A stretch of DNA of 52,817 nt from Acidimicrobiales bacterium (GTDB lineage Bacteria > Actinomycetota > Acidimicrobiia > Acidimicrobiales > Acidimicrobilacustridaceae), in contig JALOLR010000019.1 in NCBI GenBank assembly GCA_025455885.1, forward strand, positions 1-52,817. Reading direction: 5' to 3'. The notes below the pieces were generated by a model. That model saw only the letters and a program-made list of their open reading frames with translations. It was not told the origin of the DNA and did not search any database. Each line of letters begins with the position of its first letter. Position 1 is the first letter of the stretch. The position numbers were made by a program, and so were the translations under genes. This document shows, one piece after another, positions 49,740 through 52,817 of this stretch.

Positions 49740-50576
49740 TCAGGCGCCGACGCGCTGGAGGTCGCGCAGGGCGCGGTACCCGATCAGGGTGGCGCCCGAG
49801 CGGCTCACCATGGCCCGCAGGCCCGAGTCGTGGCAGACGGCGTGGTGGTCGTCGACCCTCGCCGCCCAGTCGGGGGTCATGGCCCGCAGTTCGGGGGTGT
49901 CGAGGGCGGGGTGGACGTACATCTCGGTCACCCCCGGGGCGAGGTCGAAGAGCGATCGCTCGAGGCTGCGGCGGCTGCCCACCCCGTTGACGTGGACGAA
50001 GTGGTCGGGGAACACCACGCCCTCGTCGGCGGCGAGGCGGCGGAACGGAAAGCCGATGGTGCGTTCGCTGGAGGCTCCCGAGAGTCGCAGCGGCAGGCCG
50101 AACTCGACGGCCAGCTCGAGGTACACGTCGAAGAACTCCGGGCGCAGCTGCAGCGCCCCCATGTGGCTGTCGAGGTGGCTCACGTCGAAGCCCCAGAGGA
50201 TGGCCCGTTCCACCTGGGCCCGGCACTCCCGACGGACCTCGTCGAGGTCGGCGTGGTCCCACACGTCGGACAGCGTCCGCGGGAAGCCGCCGTCGCCGTC
50301 GAGCAGCGACGGCGCCCGCGTGATCGGGCCCCACCGGTAGGCGTCCCACTCGGCGTTGAGGGTGAGGTGCACGCCCACGTCCTCGCCCATGTACTGCTCG
50401 GCGGCGTGACGGGCCCACGGGCAGGGGACCATCAGCGAGGCGCTGGTGGCCAACCCGGTGCGCAGCGCGTCGTAGACGCCGGCGTTGGCGGCGTGGGCGA
50501 GGCCGAGGTCGTCGCAGTTGAGGATCAACAGGCGGGCGTCGGGGTCGTGGCCGAGGCGCTCGGCGAGGGTGGTCAC
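49740..50576 (-). CDS. ChbG/YdjC-like polysaccharide deacetylase-fold protein
   Basis: This 278-residue protein has the YdjC/ChbG/HpnK motifs: LLILNCDDLGLAHAANAG with metal ligand D23, GVHLTLNAEW, and DVSHLDSHMGALQL with the metal His pair. Family members deacetylate chito-oligosaccharides or hopanoid precursors. The substrate here is unknown. GTG 50576 overlaps the nuclease stop as GTGA and also lies seven bases after TACCGT, so it could be read both as part of the operon and from its own leaderless promoter. Confidence 0.88.
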   Translation of the reverse strand: MTTLAERLGHDPDARLLILNCDDLGLAHAANAGVYDALRTGLATSASLMVPCPWARHAAEQYMGEDVGVHLTLNAEWDAYRWGPITRAPSLLDGDGGFPRTLSDVWDHADLDEVRRECRAQVERAILWGFDVSHLDSHMGALQLRPEFFDVYLELAVEFGLPLRLSGASSERTIGFPFRRLAADEGVVFPDHFVHVNGVGSRRSLERSLFDLAPGVTEMYVHPALDTPELRAMTPDWAARVDDHHAVCHDSGLRAMVSRSGATLIGYRALRDLQRVGA

Positions 50577-51175
50577 GGGCCTGACGGTACCGTCCCCGAG
50601 CAGGCGGCCCACAGACCTCGGCCCTCCCGGCGGGCCTCGGCGGCGGCGGCGGTGAAGTCACGGGTGTGGGCGGTGTTGGGGGCAATGGTGAGCACCTCGG
50701 CGAAGCCGCCCCGAACCAGCTCGAGGTTCACGAACAGTCCGTCGCTGCGCCGCAGCACGTAGGCCAGCAGCCGGCCGTAGGTGTCGCGCTCCTCGCGGTC
50801 GCGCTCGAGGTCGACGGGCGTGCCCGGGGGGAGCAGCTCGGTGGTCCGTGCCGAGGCCTCCGGCCCGTAGCACCCCACCGGCTCGGTGGGGTGCACGGTC
50901 TCGGGCGTGTCGACGCCGATCAAGCGGATGCTCTCGGTGCGCCCGTCGACGGCCACGCGGATGGTGTCGCCGTCGACCACCTCGCGCACGACCGGACCCG
51001 TGTCGATCGGGAGCGCGCGCTCGGCGGCCTGGTGGGCGACCACCACGACGGCGAGCACCGCCAGCCCGACGAGCAGGCCGATGCCGGCGAGGGCGGTGAG
51101 CCCCCGGGAGGGGGAGCGCGCCACGAGGCGGGGATGGTTCGTGGGGCGCGAGCGGTCAGAGGTTCGGGCGGCCAT
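50573..51175 (-). CDS. membrane-anchored thermonuclease (SNase) family protein
   Basis: This 200-residue protein has one N-terminal membrane helix (about 26-48) and then an SNase domain. Catalytic-type residues are R84 and E92 in IRLIGVDTPET and R135 in DTYGRLLAYV, at the same spacing as R35, E43 and R87 of staphylococcal nuclease; D68/D70 in VDGDT and D89 would bind Ca2+. It probably acts outside the membrane on DNA or RNA. ATG 51175 has AGGA upstream; the longer frame is antisense shadow of the thiolase gene. Confidence 0.88.
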   Translation of the reverse strand: MAARTSDRSRPTNHPRLVARSPSRGLTALAGIGLLVGLAVLAVVVVAHQAAERALPIDTGPVVREVVDGDTIRVAVDGRTESIRLIGVDTPETVHPTEPVGCYGPEASARTTELLPPGTPVDLERDREERDTYGRLLAYVLRRSDGLFVNLELVRGGFAEVLTIAPNTAHTRDFTAAAAEARREGRGLWAACSGTVPSGP

Positions 51176-51276
51176 GGCGGTCCTCAGGGGTGAGTCCTGT
51201 CGATGGCCGCCGAGGCGGCGAGCGGTCGGCCGTGACCACTGCGGACGAGCGGGGCGGCGTCGTGGCCGCCCGGAGG

Positions 51277-52455
51277 TCAGAGGCGTTCGACGATGGTGCC
51301 GGTGCCGAGGCCCCCGCCGCAGCACATCGTGACGAGCCCGTAGCGTCCGCCGGATCGGTGCAGCTCGTGGACGGCCTTCGTGACGAGGATCGCTCCGGTG
51401 CCGCCGAGCGGGTGGCCCAGGGCGATGGCCCCGCCGTTGGGGTTCACCGTGTCGGGGTCGGCGCCGAGCTCCTTGGCCCAGGCCAGCACCACGGATGCGA
51501 ACGCCTCGTTGACCTCGGCCACGTCGATGTCGCCCATGGTGAGCCCGGTGCGGGCCAGGAGGTGGCGGGTGGCGTCGATGGGGCCGGTGAGCATGAGCAC
51601 CGGATCGACGCCCACGAGGCAGGTGTCGACGACCCTGGCGAGCGGGGTGAGCCCGAGGTCCTCGGCCTTCTCGGCGGACATCATGAGCACGGCGGCGGCG
51701 CCGTCGGAGATCTGGGAGGACGAGCCGGCCGTGTGCACGCCGTCCTCGCGGGCCACCGGCTTCAGGTTGGCGAGCCCCTCGGGCGTGGTGTCGCGCAGGC
51801 CCTCGTCCCGGGCGACCAGGTGGGTGGTGCCGAGCGGGGTCCCGTCGTCGTCGACGTCGGGGGCGTGCACCTCGACGATCTGGGTGGCGAAGCGGTCCTC
51901 GGCCCAGGCCCGAGCGCCGAGCTGCTGGGAACGCAGGGCGAAGGCGTCGGCGTCGGCGCGGGAGATGCCCCACGCGTCGGCGATGCGTTCGGCCCCCTCG
52001 AACTGCGAGGTGGCCTCGTAGCGGGGGAAGTACGTCTTGGGCAGCGCCGAGCCGAAGCCGAGCCTCTTCGACGAGTTCGACCCGATGGGCACCCGGCTCA
52101 TCACCTCGACACCGCAGGCGACGGCGACGTCGACGACCCCGGCGCCGATGAGCGCCGCGGCGATGTCGGTGGCCTGTTGGCTCGACCCGCACTGGGTGTC
52201 GACCGTGGTGGCGGCGGTCGACGCGGGGAGCCCGGCCGCCAGCCAGGCCGTGCGGGCGACGTTGAACGACTGCATGCCGACCTGGCTGACACAGCCCCCC
52301 ACGACCTGGCCGACCTCGGCGGGGTCGACACCCGTGCGTTCGAACAGGGCGGTGAGGGGGACGCCGAGGAGGTCGGCGCTGTGGAGGGTGGACAGCCCGC
52401 CGTTGCGCTTCCCGACCGGGGTACGCACGGCATCGACGATCACGACGTCGCTCAT
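51277..52455 (-). CDS. thiolase family acetyl-CoA acetyltransferase
   Basis: This 392-residue thiolase has C89 in VDTQCGSS (acyl acceptor), H348 in ALGHPLGGTG and C378 in TMCCGGGLG. Also present are RTPVGKRNGGL and EVNEAFASV. It makes or splits 3-ketoacyl-CoA in beta-oxidation or acetoacetyl-CoA formation. Length is normal. ATG 52455 lies six bases after TAGGCT, so it is probably leaderless. No other fatty-acid gene adjoins it. Confidence 0.94.
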   Translation of the reverse strand: MSDVVIVDAVRTPVGKRNGGLSTLHSADLLGVPLTALFERTGVDPAEVGQVVGGCVSQVGMQSFNVARTAWLAAGLPASTAATTVDTQCGSSQQATDIAAALIGAGVVDVAVACGVEVMSRVPIGSNSSKRLGFGSALPKTYFPRYEATSQFEGAERIADAWGISRADADAFALRSQQLGARAWAEDRFATQIVEVHAPDVDDDGTPLGTTHLVARDEGLRDTTPEGLANLKPVAREDGVHTAGSSSQISDGAAAVLMMSAEKAEDLGLTPLARVVDTCLVGVDPVLMLTGPIDATRHLLARTGLTMGDIDVAEVNEAFASVVLAWAKELGADPDTVNPNGGAIALGHPLGGTGAILVTKAVHELHRSGGRYGLVTMCCGGGLGTGTIVERL

Positions 52456-52498
52456 CGGGCGAGCCTACAAGGCTGCCCGCTCCGCCCTCCCGGGTGGT

Positions 52499-52705
52499 TC
52501 ACGCCGCTCGTGCCGACACAGGGGAACGGGGGTCGGCCTCGGCCTCGGTGCCTGCGCCCTGGCGGGCTCGTCGGAGCGCCTCCCGGGCGAGGGCCAGACC
52601 GGAGCGCCCCACCGCCTTGGTGGTGTCGTCGATCCGCCAGGCGACCGGGGCCTCGATGGGGTCGACCGAGCGGGCCTCGGCCAGGAGTCGGAGCTGTGCG
52701 TCCAT
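52499..52705 (-). CDS. small hypothetical protein
   Basis: This 68-residue protein is helical at the start (AQLRLLAEARSV) and has a basic middle and an Ala/Asp-rich tail. I recognise no domain. ATG 52705 lies seven bases after GATACT (the same hexamer as at imuA'), which supports this start over one ten codons upstream. The remaining 112 bp to the window edge show nothing I can call. Confidence 0.55.
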   Translation of the reverse strand: MDAQLRLLAEARSVDPIEAPVAWRIDDTTKAVGRSGLALAREALRRARQGAGTEAEADPRSPVSARAA

Positions 52706-52817
52706 GGGACCCAGTATCCGCAGGGGGTGTGACATCGAGGATCCGGTGCTGGCCCGTTGGGGTCGGTGAGGATGCGTTCGGCGTCGTGGAGGCCTGGTCT
52801 GACCCTGGGTGTGACCG

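Overview
This window reads as chromosome of a high-GC actinobacterium. Third codon positions are overwhelmingly G or C. It carries a CofC-type guanylyltransferase and an LLM-type flavin/F420 oxidoreductase (coenzyme F420), a mycothiol-conjugate amidase (Mca), a PIN-PhoH protein, and the ImuA'-ImuB-DnaE2 mutagenesis set under Gram-positive-type LexA boxes. My best guess is a member of the Acidimicrobiia (Iamia/Ilumatobacter-like). That is an inference from gene content and codon bias, not a database match. I see no rRNA, tRNA, CRISPR array or complete insertion sequence.

Layout. (1) 1-1400: a possible gene fragment, a VapBC-like toxin-antitoxin pair with a perfect palindromic operator, and about 380 bp without a clear gene. 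(2) 1401-5214: an exported, motif-poor D-aminoacylase relative, divergent from an SPFH/zinc-ribbon plus TIM44-like/zinc-ribbon pair. (3) 5233-11191, minus strand: a complete carbohydrate-type ABC importer (ATPase, two permeases, two paralogous binding lipoproteins), apparently preceded by a leaderless 29-codon leader ORF. Upstream lie an isolated N-terminal half of an FGGY sugar kinase and an unknown gene. (4) 13055-17476, minus strand: DEDDh exonuclease, PhoH2, and a cofC / PIG-L deacetylase / DUF429 operon. (5) 17574-22601, plus strand: gpsA, then a glycoside-hydrolase-like protein coupled to a class III adenylate cyclase. (6) 22624-31047: GH38 alpha-mannosidase-like enzyme, two paralogous family-5 binding lipoproteins flanking rnhB, and an acyl-CoA dehydrogenase. 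(7) 31160-35984: small membrane protein, Nfu N-domain protein, LLM oxidoreductase, imuA'-imuB and a hypothetical. (8) 36086-40744: a secreted subtilase with three copies of a C-terminal module, convergent with a Tat-exported protein that seems to carry one copy of the same module. (9) 40917-45114: dnaE2, a DoxX protein and a perfect 22-bp hairpin. (10) 45127-52705: alcohol dehydrogenase, PEBP lipoprotein, mca, membrane and lipoprotein hypotheticals, a ChbG-like deacetylase coupled to a thermonuclease, a thiolase and a small hypothetical.

A theme across the window is start-site architecture. About twenty genes begin with ATG or GTG 6-8 nt (a few 9-10 nt) after a TANNNT-like -10 hexamer and lack a useful Shine-Dalgarno, which is what leaderless transcripts look like. 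Many other genes are chained by 4-base GTGA or TTGA stop/start overlaps. I used both patterns to choose starts. The two SOS promoters (imuA' and dnaE2) have the same arrangement: a -35, a LexA palindrome inside a 17-bp spacer, a -10, and a start codon 6 nt later.
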